From contig JACKIN010000018.1 of NCBI GenBank assembly GCA_020638495.1, positions 10,070-74,069 on the forward strand: a DNA stretch of 64,000 bases, read 5' to 3'. Positions 43,732 through 51,523 of the stretch are shown in pieces. The notes under the pieces were generated by a model. The model worked only from the letters and a program-made list of their open reading frames with translations. It did no database searches and had not been told where the DNA came from. Numbering within the stretch: position 1 is the first letter of the stretch; the number at the start of each line of letters is the position of its first letter. Source of the stretch: Geminicoccaceae bacterium. GTDB taxonomy: Bacteria; Pseudomonadota; Alphaproteobacteria; Geminicoccales; Geminicoccaceae. A program made the position numbers and the translations under genes.

Positions 43732-44475
43732 ATGATCTTCGACCTGAGCGGCAAGCGGGTGCTCGTCATCGGCGGCTCCTACGGGATGGGCTTCGCCACC
43801 GCCCGTGCGGCGCTCGAGCTCGGCGCCACGGTGGCCATCGCGGCGCGTGGCCGGGAGAAGCTGGAGGAGGCGGCAGCCTCGCTCGAGCAGGTCGCCGGCG
43901 AGCCCGTGCCCTGGACGGCGCTCCGCATCGAGGACCGGCCGGCGGTCGCCGCGTTCATCGCGCGGCATGCCCCCTTCGATCACCTGGTGCTGCCGGGCTC
44001 TACCGTGAAGCCGATCCTCTACCAGGATCTCGACGACGCGAGCGCCAGGGAGGCGTTCGAGAGCAAGTTCTGGGGGCCGTTCTGGGCCTGCTTCGATGCG
44101 CGCCCGCATCTTCGCAGGGGCGGGAGCATCGTGCTCTACAGCGGCGTCGCCGCGGTCCGGCCGGTCAAGGGCTACCTGATGGGTGCCTGCATCAACGGGG
44201 CGATCAACGCCGCCACCCGCTCGCTGGCGCTCGACTTCGCCGCCCAGGGGGTGCGGGTCAACACCATCGCGCCTGGGCTGACGGACACGCCGCTCAACGA
44301 TGTGCTGCACGCCCACGACAAGAAGGAGCGCTACGCGGCGCTCGGCAGCCGGCTGCCGGTCGGCCGCATCGGCACCGCCGACGAGGCCGCCCAGGCGGCG
44401 ATCTATCTCATGTGCAACGGCTACGTGACGGCCGAGGTCCTCGGCGTCGACGGCGGCCAGCAGGTCATGGACTAG
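43732..44475 (+). CDS. SDR family protein lacking the usual catalytic Tyr and Lys
   Basis: The 247-residue protein has a normal coenzyme end (VLVIGGSYGMGFATARAALELG, residues 9-30) and a normal C-terminus (VNTIAPGLTDTPLN, GVDGGQQ). The catalytic Ser is in IVLYSGVAA. When aligned on INAATRSLALDF, the YxxxK positions are occupied by Gly and Asn (GACIN). A Tyr lies three residues upstream (GYLMG) but no Lys follows at the right place. It may be a non-redox member or use other residues. It sits in the operon between the MaoC and type I CoA-transferase genes. Confidence 0.72.
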   Translation: MIFDLSGKRVLVIGGSYGMGFATARAALELGATVAIAARGREKLEEAAASLEQVAGEPVPWTALRIEDRPAVAAFIARHAPFDHLVLPGSTVKPILYQDLDDASAREAFESKFWGPFWACFDARPHLRRGGSIVLYSGVAAVRPVKGYLMGACINGAINAATRSLALDFAAQGVRVNTIAPGLTDTPLNDVLHAHDKKERYAALGSRLPVGRIGTADEAAQAAIYLMCNGYVTAEVLGVDGGQQVMD

Positions 44476-44483
44476 GAGCACGC

Positions 44484-46079
44484 ATGGTCGAGTTCATCAC
44501 GGCCGCCGAGGCCGCGGCCCTGGTCAGGCCCCGGGACTGCGTCCTGATCGGTGGCTCGGGTGGCGGCCATGCCGTGCCCGAGGCCTTCATCGAGGCGCTG
44601 GCCGCCCACTACAAGGAGAGCGGCAGCCCACGTGATCTCTCGCTGGTGAGCATCGTCTCGATCGGCGACTGGCAGGAGACCGGCTTCAACATCCTGGCCG
44701 AGCCCGGCCTCGCCCGGCGGGTGGTCAGTGGCGGCTTCAACAACTGCCCGCGCTTCGCCGCCATGGCGATCGCCGACGAGATCGAGGCCTACACCCTGCC
44801 GCAGGGCGCCCTCTCCCAGCTCTGCCGCGACATGGCGGCCGGCCGCCCCGGCCTCCTCTCCCGCACCGGGCTCCACACCTTCATCGATCCCCGCCACGGT
44901 GGCGGCCGGCAGAGCCCGCGCTCGACCGAGGACCTGGTCGAGCTCGTCACCGTCCGGGGCGAGGAGTACCTGCTCTTCCGCAGCTTTCCGGTCGATGTCG
45001 CGGTCATCCGCGGCACCACGGCCGACGAGCGCGGCAACATCTCGATGGAGGACGAGGCGTTCTTCGGCGAGAACTTCTCGATCGCCGGTGCTGCCCACCT
45101 GCATGGCGGCATCGTCATCGCCCAGGTCAAACAGGTGGCGGCCGCCGGCACCATCCCGGGCAAGCTGGTCAAGGTGCCGGGTGTCGTCGTCGACTACGTC
45201 ATCGTCGAGCCCGAGCAGCGCCAGACCTACCTGACCCGCCAGAGCGCGGCCTATGCCGGCGATCTGCGCCTCGCCGACCGCAGCATGCAGCCGATCCCCT
45301 TCGACATCCGCAAGGTGATCGCGCGGCGCGGGGCCATGGAGCTCTTCCCCGGTGCCGTGGTCAATCTCGGCTTCGGCGTGTCCAACGGAATCTCGGCGGT
45401 AGCGGTCGAGGAGGGCTTCTACCGCGAGGTCACGCTCACCGTGGAGCAGGGCATCATCGGCGGCGTGCCGGCGGTCGGCAAGGATGCCGGGGCCGGGGTC
45501 AACTACGACATGATGGCCGACCAGCCCTACCAGTTCGACTTCTACGACGGCGGCGGGCTCGACATCGCCTATCTCTCCTTCGCCGAGGTGGATGCGGCGG
45601 GCAACGTCAATGTCAGCCGCTACGGCAAGTCGGTGAACGGCCCGGGCGGCTTCATCAACATCAGCCAGGGGGCGAGGAAGGTCGTCTTCTCCGGCACGCT
45701 GACCACGGGCGGGCTCGACATGGCGCCCGACGGCAAGGGCGGGCTCGAGCTTCGCCAGGACGGCCGCACCCAAAAATGGGTCCCCGAGGTCGGCCAGGTG
45801 ACCTTCAATGGCGCCTATGCCCGCGAACGCGGCCAGGAGGTCATGTACATCACCGACCGCGCCGTATTTCGGCTCGGCGAGAAAGGGCTCCGGCTCGAGG
45901 AGGTGGCACCCGGCATCGACGTGCGCGCCGATGTGCTGGAGCGCATCGGCTTTCCGGTCGAGGTGCGGAGCGAGCCGCGCCGCATGGACGCAAGGCTCTT
46001 CCGCGAGGCCCCCATGGCCATGATCGATGATTTCCGCCGACGCCAGGGCGGGCGTCGACCCAGAGGAGAGCAAGCATGA
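44484..46079 (+). CDS. Type I acyl-CoA transferase (YdiF/propionate CoA-transferase type)
   Basis: A 531-residue single-chain enzyme with fused alpha and beta parts. The N-half has CVLIGGSGGGHAVPEAFIEAL and LHTFIDPRHGGGR. The C-half has LGFGVSNGISAVAVEEGF and VTLTVEQGIIGGVPAVG, where the Glu forms the glutamyl-CoA thioester (about residue 326). It swaps CoA between an acyl-CoA and an acid, perhaps closing the pathway by passing CoA from product to substrate. It starts 8 bases after the SDR stop and overlaps the next gene by 4 bases. Confidence 0.87.
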   Translation: MVEFITAAEAAALVRPRDCVLIGGSGGGHAVPEAFIEALAAHYKESGSPRDLSLVSIVSIGDWQETGFNILAEPGLARRVVSGGFNNCPRFAAMAIADEIEAYTLPQGALSQLCRDMAAGRPGLLSRTGLHTFIDPRHGGGRQSPRSTEDLVELVTVRGEEYLLFRSFPVDVAVIRGTTADERGNISMEDEAFFGENFSIAGAAHLHGGIVIAQVKQVAAAGTIPGKLVKVPGVVVDYVIVEPEQRQTYLTRQSAAYAGDLRLADRSMQPIPFDIRKVIARRGAMELFPGAVVNLGFGVSNGISAVAVEEGFYREVTLTVEQGIIGGVPAVGKDAGAGVNYDMMADQPYQFDFYDGGGLDIAYLSFAEVDAAGNVNVSRYGKSVNGPGGFINISQGARKVVFSGTLTTGGLDMAPDGKGGLELRQDGRTQKWVPEVGQVTFNGAYARERGQEVMYITDRAVFRLGEKGLRLEEVAPGIDVRADVLERIGFPVEVRSEPRRMDARLFREAPMAMIDDFRRRQGGRRPRGEQA

Positions 46080-46858
46080 GCGAACCCGTCCACTGCACGA
46101 TCGAGGATGGCGTGGCCACCGTCACCCTTGCCAACCCGCCGCTCAACCTCGTCACCCTCGGCCTCACCGCCCGGCTGGATGCCCTGCTCGACGAGCTGGC
46201 GGCCGATTCAAAGGCGCGCGTTCTGGTCCTCACCGGCACGGGCGAGCGGGCCTTCTGCGCCGGCTCCGACATCTCGGAGTTCTCGGATCTGACCGAGCCC
46301 GGTGTGGTGCTCGAGAAGAAGCTGAACAAGGAGAATCAGGCCTACAGCAAGGTCGACGACTTCCCCAAGCCCACCATTGCCGCCGTCCGCGGCCTCGCCT
46401 TCGGCGGCGGGCTCGAGCTGGCGGTCTGCTGCGACATCATCGTCGTCGAGGAGAACGTCCGCCTGGCCCTCCCCGAGATCAAGCTCGGCGTCTTCCCGGG
46501 CAGCGGCGGCACGGTGCGCGTCACGCGCCGGATCGGCGAGGGGCGGGCCAAGGAGATGATGTTCACAGGCGAGCCCATCGACGCGCAGACGGCGCTCGCC
46601 TGGGGCCTCGTCAACCGCGTCGTGCCGAAGGGCGAGGCCCTGGCCGCCGCCCAGGCGCTCGCCCGACAGCTCGCCGAGCGGCCCAACCGGGCGCTCCAGG
46701 CCTGCAAGCGCGCCGTCGACATGTCCTTCGACATGAGCGAGGACGAAGCGATCCAGGAGACGCTGGCGCTCAGCGAGGAGGTCTTCACCACCGAAGACTG
46801 CAAGGAGGGCGTGCGCGCCTTCTTCGCCAAGGAAGCGCCTCGCTTCACCCACAAGTGA
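46076..46858 (+). CDS. Enoyl-CoA hydratase/isomerase family protein
   Basis: The 260-residue crotonase-fold protein has the oxyanion-hole segments GERAFCAGSDISEF (about residues 58-71) and AAVRGLAFGGGLELAVCCDI (about 102-121). The first catalytic Glu position shows as LPEIKLGVFPGSGGT (about 135-149). It is coupled to the preceding CoA-transferase (ATGA) and has AGAGGAG ahead. In this setting it may hydrate an enoyl-CoA or cleave a ring or side chain, as other crotonases do. Confidence 0.87.
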   Translation: MSEPVHCTIEDGVATVTLANPPLNLVTLGLTARLDALLDELAADSKARVLVLTGTGERAFCAGSDISEFSDLTEPGVVLEKKLNKENQAYSKVDDFPKPTIAAVRGLAFGGGLELAVCCDIIVVEENVRLALPEIKLGVFPGSGGTVRVTRRIGEGRAKEMMFTGEPIDAQTALAWGLVNRVVPKGEALAAAQALARQLAERPNRALQACKRAVDMSFDMSEDEAIQETLALSEEVFTTEDCKEGVRAFFAKEAPRFTHK

Positions 46859-46871
46859 GGAGGCTGGACCG

Positions 46872-47306
46872 ATGACCAGGCTCCTGGTGCTGCAGGGTGC
46901 GAACATGAACTGGCTGGGCCGTCGCCAGCCGGAGATCTACGGGCGGACGACCGCCGCCGAGCTCGACACGCTGCTCCGGGCGCATGCCGCCGAGCACGGC
47001 TACGAGATCGAGATCGTCTACAAGAACCACGAGGGCGACGCGATCGACGCGCTCTATGCCGCCGAGGCCGGCGATGTCGACGCCGTCGTCCTCAACCCGG
47101 GCGGCTTCTCTTACGCGGGCTACGCGCTCCGCGACTGCATCAAGGGCATCGAGCTGCCGGTGATCGAGATCCACCTCTCGAACCACTACGCCCGCAACAT
47201 CCACTCGGTCACCGCCGAGGCGGCCAGGGGCGTCTTCATGGGGCTCGGCATCGGCACCTACATCGCCGGCCTCGAGGCGGCGCTCCGCCTCGCGCGCCGG
47301 GGCTGA
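46872..47306 (+). CDS. Divergent type II 3-dehydroquinate dehydratase (AroQ-like)
   Basis: The 144-residue protein clearly has the AroQ flavodoxin-like fold: GANMNWLGRRQPEIYG (canonical GPNLNLLGxREPxxYG), NPGGFSYAGYALRD, and EIHLSN. Tyr23 and His101, the catalytic pair, are kept. However, the substrate-binding His of the NPGAYTHTS loop is Tyr81 and the third motif is changed (HYARNIHSV). So it is probably a dehydratase for a related cyclic polyol acid rather than a shikimate-pathway enzyme. GAGGAGG precedes the ATG. Its place in a catabolic operon supports a non-biosynthetic role. Confidence 0.78.
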   Translation: MTRLLVLQGANMNWLGRRQPEIYGRTTAAELDTLLRAHAAEHGYEIEIVYKNHEGDAIDALYAAEAGDVDAVVLNPGGFSYAGYALRDCIKGIELPVIEIHLSNHYARNIHSVTAEAARGVFMGLGIGTYIAGLEAALRLARRG

Positions 47307-47317
47307 TCGAGGAGCCC

Positions 47318-48109
47318 GTGGCCGAGCTGCGCCTCGCCGATGGCGGGCACCTGCACTACGAGCTCGCCGGCAGCGGCTCGCCGCTCCTCCTGGTCCCCGG
47401 GCTCGGCGGCCTCGCCGAGTTCTGGAACCCCGTCCTGCCGGCGCTGGCCGAGCGCTTCACCGTCATCCTCCACGACCATCGGGGCTGCGGCCGGAGCAGC
47501 CAGGAACGGATCGACTTCTCGATTGGCCAGATGGCCGGCGACGTCCTGGCCCTGCTCGACCATCTGGGCCTGGAGAAGGCCCATCTCGTCGGCCACTCCA
47601 CCGGCGGGGCCGTCGGCCAGACGATCGCCCTCGACCATCCCGGCCGCCTCGACCGGCTGGTGCTGAGCGGCACCTGGGCCGCCCCGGATGCCTATTTCGA
47701 GAGCCTCTTCGCCACGCGCAGCGCCATCCTGCGGGCGGGCGGCCCCGCCCTCTATCTGCAGAGCTCGGCCTTGATGCTGTATCCGCCCTGGTGGATCCGC
47801 GACCACCCGGCGCTTGTGACCATCACCGAAGAGGCGGCCCGGGCGCGCGTGCCCGATCCGGAGATCCTGCTCGCCCGGATCGCCGCCATCCTGCGCCACG
47901 ACCGGTTGGCCGATCTCCACCGCGTCACCGCGCCGACGCTGGCCATTGGTGCCCGCGACGACATGGTGGCCCCGGCCCACCTCTCGGAGGCGCTCGGCCG
48001 GCTCGTCGGCGGTGCCGAGACCCTGATCCTGCCGGACGGCGGCCACTTCTTCCCGATCACCCGGGCGGACCGGTTCGTCCGCGCCGTCGCCGGATTCCTC
48101 GAGGGCTAG
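47318..48109 (+). CDS. Alpha/beta hydrolase, RutD/enol-lactonase-like
   Basis: A 263-residue hydrolase. The oxyanion segment is LLLVPGLGGLAEFW (about residues 23-36), the nucleophile elbow GHSTGG (about residues 93-98), the acid GARDDMVAP, and the His in PDGGHFFPIT. The pattern resembles RutD and 3-oxoadipate enol-lactonase. It closes the seven-gene operon. The GTG start has GAGGAG ahead. Its stop overlaps the convergent TetR gene by four bases. Confidence 0.83.
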   Translation: MAELRLADGGHLHYELAGSGSPLLLVPGLGGLAEFWNPVLPALAERFTVILHDHRGCGRSSQERIDFSIGQMAGDVLALLDHLGLEKAHLVGHSTGGAVGQTIALDHPGRLDRLVLSGTWAAPDAYFESLFATRSAILRAGGPALYLQSSALMLYPPWWIRDHPALVTITEEAARARVPDPEILLARIAAILRHDRLADLHRVTAPTLAIGARDDMVAPAHLSEALGRLVGGAETLILPDGGHFFPITRADRFVRAVAGFLEG

Positions 48110-48741
48110 GAGCCGGCGGCCAGGACGGGCCGCTTCGCCGCTCCCCGGCCTGTGCCGTAGGCATGGTCGATGATGTGCAGATAGGCCGTGTAGAGGTGCT
48201 CTAGCCGGTCGAACGAGCCGCCGTCCTGGGTGATCGAGCCGGCGCTGTCGACGATCGCGATGAGCTGGATGGCGATGTCCCTGACCGGGGCCGAAGGGCT
48301 GAGCTCGCCGTTCTTCTGGGCCCGCACCACCGCGTCGTTGATATAGGTTTCGATCTCCAGGGTGAATTGCCGAAGCTTGGCCCGGGCCTCGTCGCTGAGC
48401 TGGTCGGTCTCGAGCCGCATCCGGGAGATCAGGCTCCAGGATCGGCCCGTGCGGCTGCCCGTGTTGAACTTCGTGTAGCGGCCGCGGTTGAACTCCATCG
48501 TCCGCAGCGCCTTCTCCTGATAGGTCAGGCCCGGATCCGACCAGACCTCGCCGAGGCCGGCGATTGCCGCCTGCACATATTCGTCGATCACCTCCTCGAC
48601 GAGATTCTTCTTGGTGCCGAAGTGATAGTGGATGTTCGCACGGGTAATATCGAGCCGATCGGCGATGTCGCCGAAGCGCAGGCCGCGCACGCCATGGGTG
48701 ATCAGAAGCTCGGTGGCCACCGCCTTGATCTGCTCGCGCAT
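48106..48741 (-). CDS. TetR family transcriptional regulator
   Basis: The 211-residue protein has the TetR helix-turn-helix at residues 4-50 (TELLITHGVRGLRFGDIADRLDITRANIHYHFGTKKNLVEEV). The C-terminal ligand domain follows from about residue 55, with a Cys-free, Leu-rich helix set that suits an acyl-CoA or organic acid. It sits between the two catabolic operons, convergent with one and divergent from the other. Four matching inverted repeats at 40335, 41925, 48806 and 54880 are the likely operators, including one in its own promoter. Most members repress and release on ligand. Confidence 0.88.
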   Translation of the reverse strand: MREQIKAVATELLITHGVRGLRFGDIADRLDITRANIHYHFGTKKNLVEEVIDEYVQAAIAGLGEVWSDPGLTYQEKALRTMEFNRGRYTKFNTGSRTGRSWSLISRMRLETDQLSDEARAKLRQFTLEIETYINDAVVRAQKNGELSPSAPVRDIAIQLIAIVDSAGSITQDGGSFDRLEHLYTAYLHIIDHAYGTGRGAAKRPVLAAGS

Positions 48742-48805
48742 GTGCGTTCCAATCCGGCTCGCCGCCCGGGGAAGCAGGCTTGCGGGCCGCGCCCGGGGTC
48801 GCTAT

Positions 48806-48821
48806 CTTACTAGTCAGTCAG
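48806..48821 (+). promoter_or_regulatory. Probable TetR operator, site C
   Basis: CTTAC-TAGTCA-GTCAG, arms with one mismatch. It lies in the 157-base gap between the TetR start (48741) and the divergent SDR gene (48899). It would give both autoregulation and control of the second operon. Confidence 0.6.
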
Positions 48822-48898
48822 CGACACTCTAGACCATTTGATGGTTTGTCGCACCTATCTTGTTCCGGCGCTGCCAGCCGGCGGAGGCTTCAAACTTC

Positions 48899-49660
48899 AT
48901 GCGGTTGAAGGACAAGGTCTGCCTCGTGACCGGCGGCGGCTCGGGCATCGGCCGTGCCACCTGCGAGCTCTTCGCTCGCGAAGGGGCGCGGCTCGTCGTC
49001 GTCGACAGGGACGAGGCGAGCGCTGCGGCGACAGCCGAGGCTTGCGCCGGCCCGGGCGAGGCACCTCTGGTGCTCCGGGCCGACGTCGCGAAATCCGCCG
49101 ATTCCAGGGGCATGATCGAGGCCACCGTGCAGCACTTCGGCCGCCTCGACGTGCTCGTCAACAATGCCGGCTATGGCATCCTCGGCACCGTCGTCGAGAC
49201 CAGCGAGGACGAATGGAACGCGCTCATGGCGGTCAACGTCACCGGCGTCTTCCTCGCCTGCCACAACGCGATCCCCCTCATGGCCCGCCAGGGCGGCGGG
49301 GCCATCGTCAACGTCGCCTCCGTCGTCTCGAGCATCGGCATTCCCAACCGGGCCGCCTATTGCGCGTCCAAGGGTGCCGTCGCCTCCCTGACCCGGGCCA
49401 TGGCCCTCGACCATGTGGCCGACGGGATCCGCGTCAACGCCGTCGCCCCGGGCACCATCCGGTCGGCCTATTTCGATGCGCTTCTGGCCAAGGCCGACGA
49501 CCCGGAAGGGCTGCTCGCCCATCTGGAGGGGCGCCAGCCGTTCAAGCGCATGGGATCACCGGCCGAGATCGCGACCGGCATCCTCTATCTGGCCTCTGAC
49601 GAATCCTCCTTCTGCACGGGCACCATCCTCACCATCGACGGCGGCATGACCGCCCAATGA
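48899..49660 (+). CDS. SDR family oxidoreductase (classical)
   Basis: A 253-residue classical short-chain dehydrogenase. The coenzyme motif is TGGGSGIG (about residues 11-18), NNAG is at about 87-90, the catalytic Ser is in VNVASVVSS, and the active site is YCASK (about 157-161). The C-terminal GGM motif is intact. It probably oxidises a hydroxyl group in the pathway. It is the first gene of the second operon. The start ATG at 48899 has GGAGG 12 bases ahead, which is a little far; an ATG at 48860 is possible. Confidence 0.88.
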   Translation: MRLKDKVCLVTGGGSGIGRATCELFAREGARLVVVDRDEASAAATAEACAGPGEAPLVLRADVAKSADSRGMIEATVQHFGRLDVLVNNAGYGILGTVVETSEDEWNALMAVNVTGVFLACHNAIPLMARQGGGAIVNVASVVSSIGIPNRAAYCASKGAVASLTRAMALDHVADGIRVNAVAPGTIRSAYFDALLAKADDPEGLLAHLEGRQPFKRMGSPAEIATGILYLASDESSFCTGTILTIDGGMTAQ

Positions 49661-49681
49661 CAGCGAATCGGGGAGCCTTCC

Positions 49682-50452
49682 TTGTACGATCTCGATGAGC
49701 GCATCGCTCTCGTCACCGGTGCGGCCTCCGGCATCGGCCGCGCCATAGCGTTGCGGCTGGCGCAGGAAGGCTGCCATGTCGGCCTCGTGGATACCGCCGA
49801 GGCGGGATTGCGGGAGACTGCCCGGAGCATCGAGGCGCTCGGCCGCAAGACCTGCCTGGTCGTCGCCGACGTCACCGAGCGTCACAATGTCGATCGCGCC
49901 GTCGCCAGGCTGACCGAGACCCTCGGCACTGCCGACATCCTCGTCAACTCGGCCGGCATCCTGCGCGTCGGCGCCATGCTCGACCAGCCTTACGAGGACT
50001 TCGCCCGGCAGTTCCGGGTCAATGTCGACGGCACGTTCCACGTCTGCCAGGCCGTCGTCCCGGCGATGGTCGCCAAGGGCAGGGGGGCCGTGATCAACCT
50101 CTCCTCCTGGCTCGGCAAGAAGGGCATGAAGCTGTATGGTGGCTATGCTGCGTCGAAGTTCGCGGTGATCGGCATGACCCAAGCCCTGGCGCTCGAGGTC
50201 GCCGCCTTTGGGGTGCGGGTGAACGCGCTCTGCCCCGGGCTCATCGTCGAGACCGGGATGCGCGACCAGGCCGAGGCGCTGCACCGCTCGCTGGGCCTGC
50301 CGAGCGCCGAGGAGCGGGTCTCCACCATCCCGCGCGGCCGGCTCGGCAAGCCGGACGATATCGCCCGGGTCGCCGCCTTCCTGGCTTCCGACGAGGCCGA
50401 CTTCATGACCGGCCAGGCGGTCAACGTGACGGGTGGATTCTGGCTCAATTGA
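49682..50452 (+). CDS. SDR family oxidoreductase (classical)
   Basis: A 256-residue SDR with TGAASGIG (about residues 12-19), NSAG (about 88-91), INLSSWLGKKGM and the active site YAASK (about 155-159). It starts with TTG at 49682, preceded by GGGGAG, and lies 21 bases after the previous SDR gene. All catalytic residues are in place. It could act on the same substrate as its neighbour in the other direction or on the next hydroxyl. Confidence 0.85.
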   Translation: MYDLDERIALVTGAASGIGRAIALRLAQEGCHVGLVDTAEAGLRETARSIEALGRKTCLVVADVTERHNVDRAVARLTETLGTADILVNSAGILRVGAMLDQPYEDFARQFRVNVDGTFHVCQAVVPAMVAKGRGAVINLSSWLGKKGMKLYGGYAASKFAVIGMTQALALEVAAFGVRVNALCPGLIVETGMRDQAEALHRSLGLPSAEERVSTIPRGRLGKPDDIARVAAFLASDEADFMTGQAVNVTGGFWLN

Positions 50453-50488
50453 GCTATCTCGAATCGAACAGCAGGGGAGCTTGCAGCC

Positions 50489-51454
50489 ATGCGACAGTTC
50501 AAGGGCTACCGGCCGAAGGGCGTCATCCCGGCGACGCTCCTGGCCTTCGACGACGATTTCTCGATCAACGAGCAGGAATCGCGCCGGCACCTTGCCGAGG
50601 TGGCGGCGACGAAGGGCCTGAACGCGATCACGGTCAACGGCCATGCGTCCGAGGTGCATGCCTGCACCTTCGAGGAGCAGAAGCGCATCCTCGACATCTC
50701 GCTCGAGGAGGTCGGCGACCGGCTGCCGCTGATCAACGGCATCTATGCCGACGGCAGCCTCGAGGCCGCAAGGCTCGCCCGGATGGCCGAGGCCGCCGGG
50801 GCCGCAGCACTGCTCGTCTTCCCGCCGCAGAGCATGAGCATGGGCGGCCAGCTCCGCCCGGAAATGGCGCTCGCCCACTTCAAGACGATCGCCGCCGCCA
50901 CCGACCTGCCGCTCATCGTGTTCCAGTACCCGCAGGCGACGGGCCTCGGCTACCCGTTCGAGACGCTGCTCCGCATGTGCGAGGAGGTGCCGTCCATCGT
51001 CGCCATCAAGGACTGGTCGAACGACGGCCTGCTGCACGAGCGGCACACCCGCACCCTGCAGTCCCTCGCCCGGCCGGTCACCGTGCTCACCACCCACAGC
51101 GGCTGGCTGATGGCGTCCCTGACTATGGGCTGCGGGGGGCTGCTCTCCGGTGCGGGCAGCGTCATCCCGGAGCTGCAGGTCGCCCTCTTCGAGGCGGTCC
51201 AGGCCAAGGATCTGGCGACGGCCCAAGCGATCAACGACCGGATCTACCCGATGGTGCAGGCCTTCTACGCGCCGCCCTTCCTCGACATGCACAACCGCAT
51301 GAAGGAATGCCTCGTCATGCTCGGCCGGCTCGACAAGGCGGTGGTCCGGCCGCCGCTGATGAAGCTTGGCCAGGCGGAGCTCGACCGGCTGCGCCAGGCG
51401 CTGGACGCCGCCGGCCTCGGCCGGGCAGGGGCCTTCGCCGCGGCGGCCGAATAA
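50489..51454 (+). CDS. Dihydrodipicolinate synthase (DapA) family lyase/aldolase
   Basis: A 321-residue TIM barrel with Schiff-base chemistry. The Lys is in SIVAIKDWS (about residue 174) and the catalytic Tyr is in VFQYPQATG (about residue 146). The GxxGE carboxylate loop is changed to VNGHASEVH. DapA itself is shorter and keeps GTTGE, so this is another family member, perhaps an aldolase or dehydratase for a keto acid from the pathway. It lies 36 bases after the SDR gene and is followed by a hairpin. Confidence 0.82.
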   Translation: MRQFKGYRPKGVIPATLLAFDDDFSINEQESRRHLAEVAATKGLNAITVNGHASEVHACTFEEQKRILDISLEEVGDRLPLINGIYADGSLEAARLARMAEAAGAAALLVFPPQSMSMGGQLRPEMALAHFKTIAAATDLPLIVFQYPQATGLGYPFETLLRMCEEVPSIVAIKDWSNDGLLHERHTRTLQSLARPVTVLTTHSGWLMASLTMGCGGLLSGAGSVIPELQVALFEAVQAKDLATAQAINDRIYPMVQAFYAPPFLDMHNRMKECLVMLGRLDKAVVRPPLMKLGQAELDRLRQALDAAGLGRAGAFAAAAE

Positions 51455-51467
51455 CCGAACGCAACGA

Positions 51468-51500
51468 CGCGTCAGGCGGCCATCGCGGTCGCCTGACGCG
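51468..51500 (+). terminator. Hairpin between the DapA-family and CoA-transferase genes
   Basis: CGCGTCAGGCG (51468-51478) pairs perfectly with CGCCTGACGCG (51490-51500) around an 11-base loop. There is no T run after it. It could stop part of the transcription, shield the upstream mRNA end, or bind a protein. The next ATG is 24 bases downstream. Confidence 0.45.
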
Positions 51501-51523
51501 CCAATCTCACCGGGTGGGACGCG

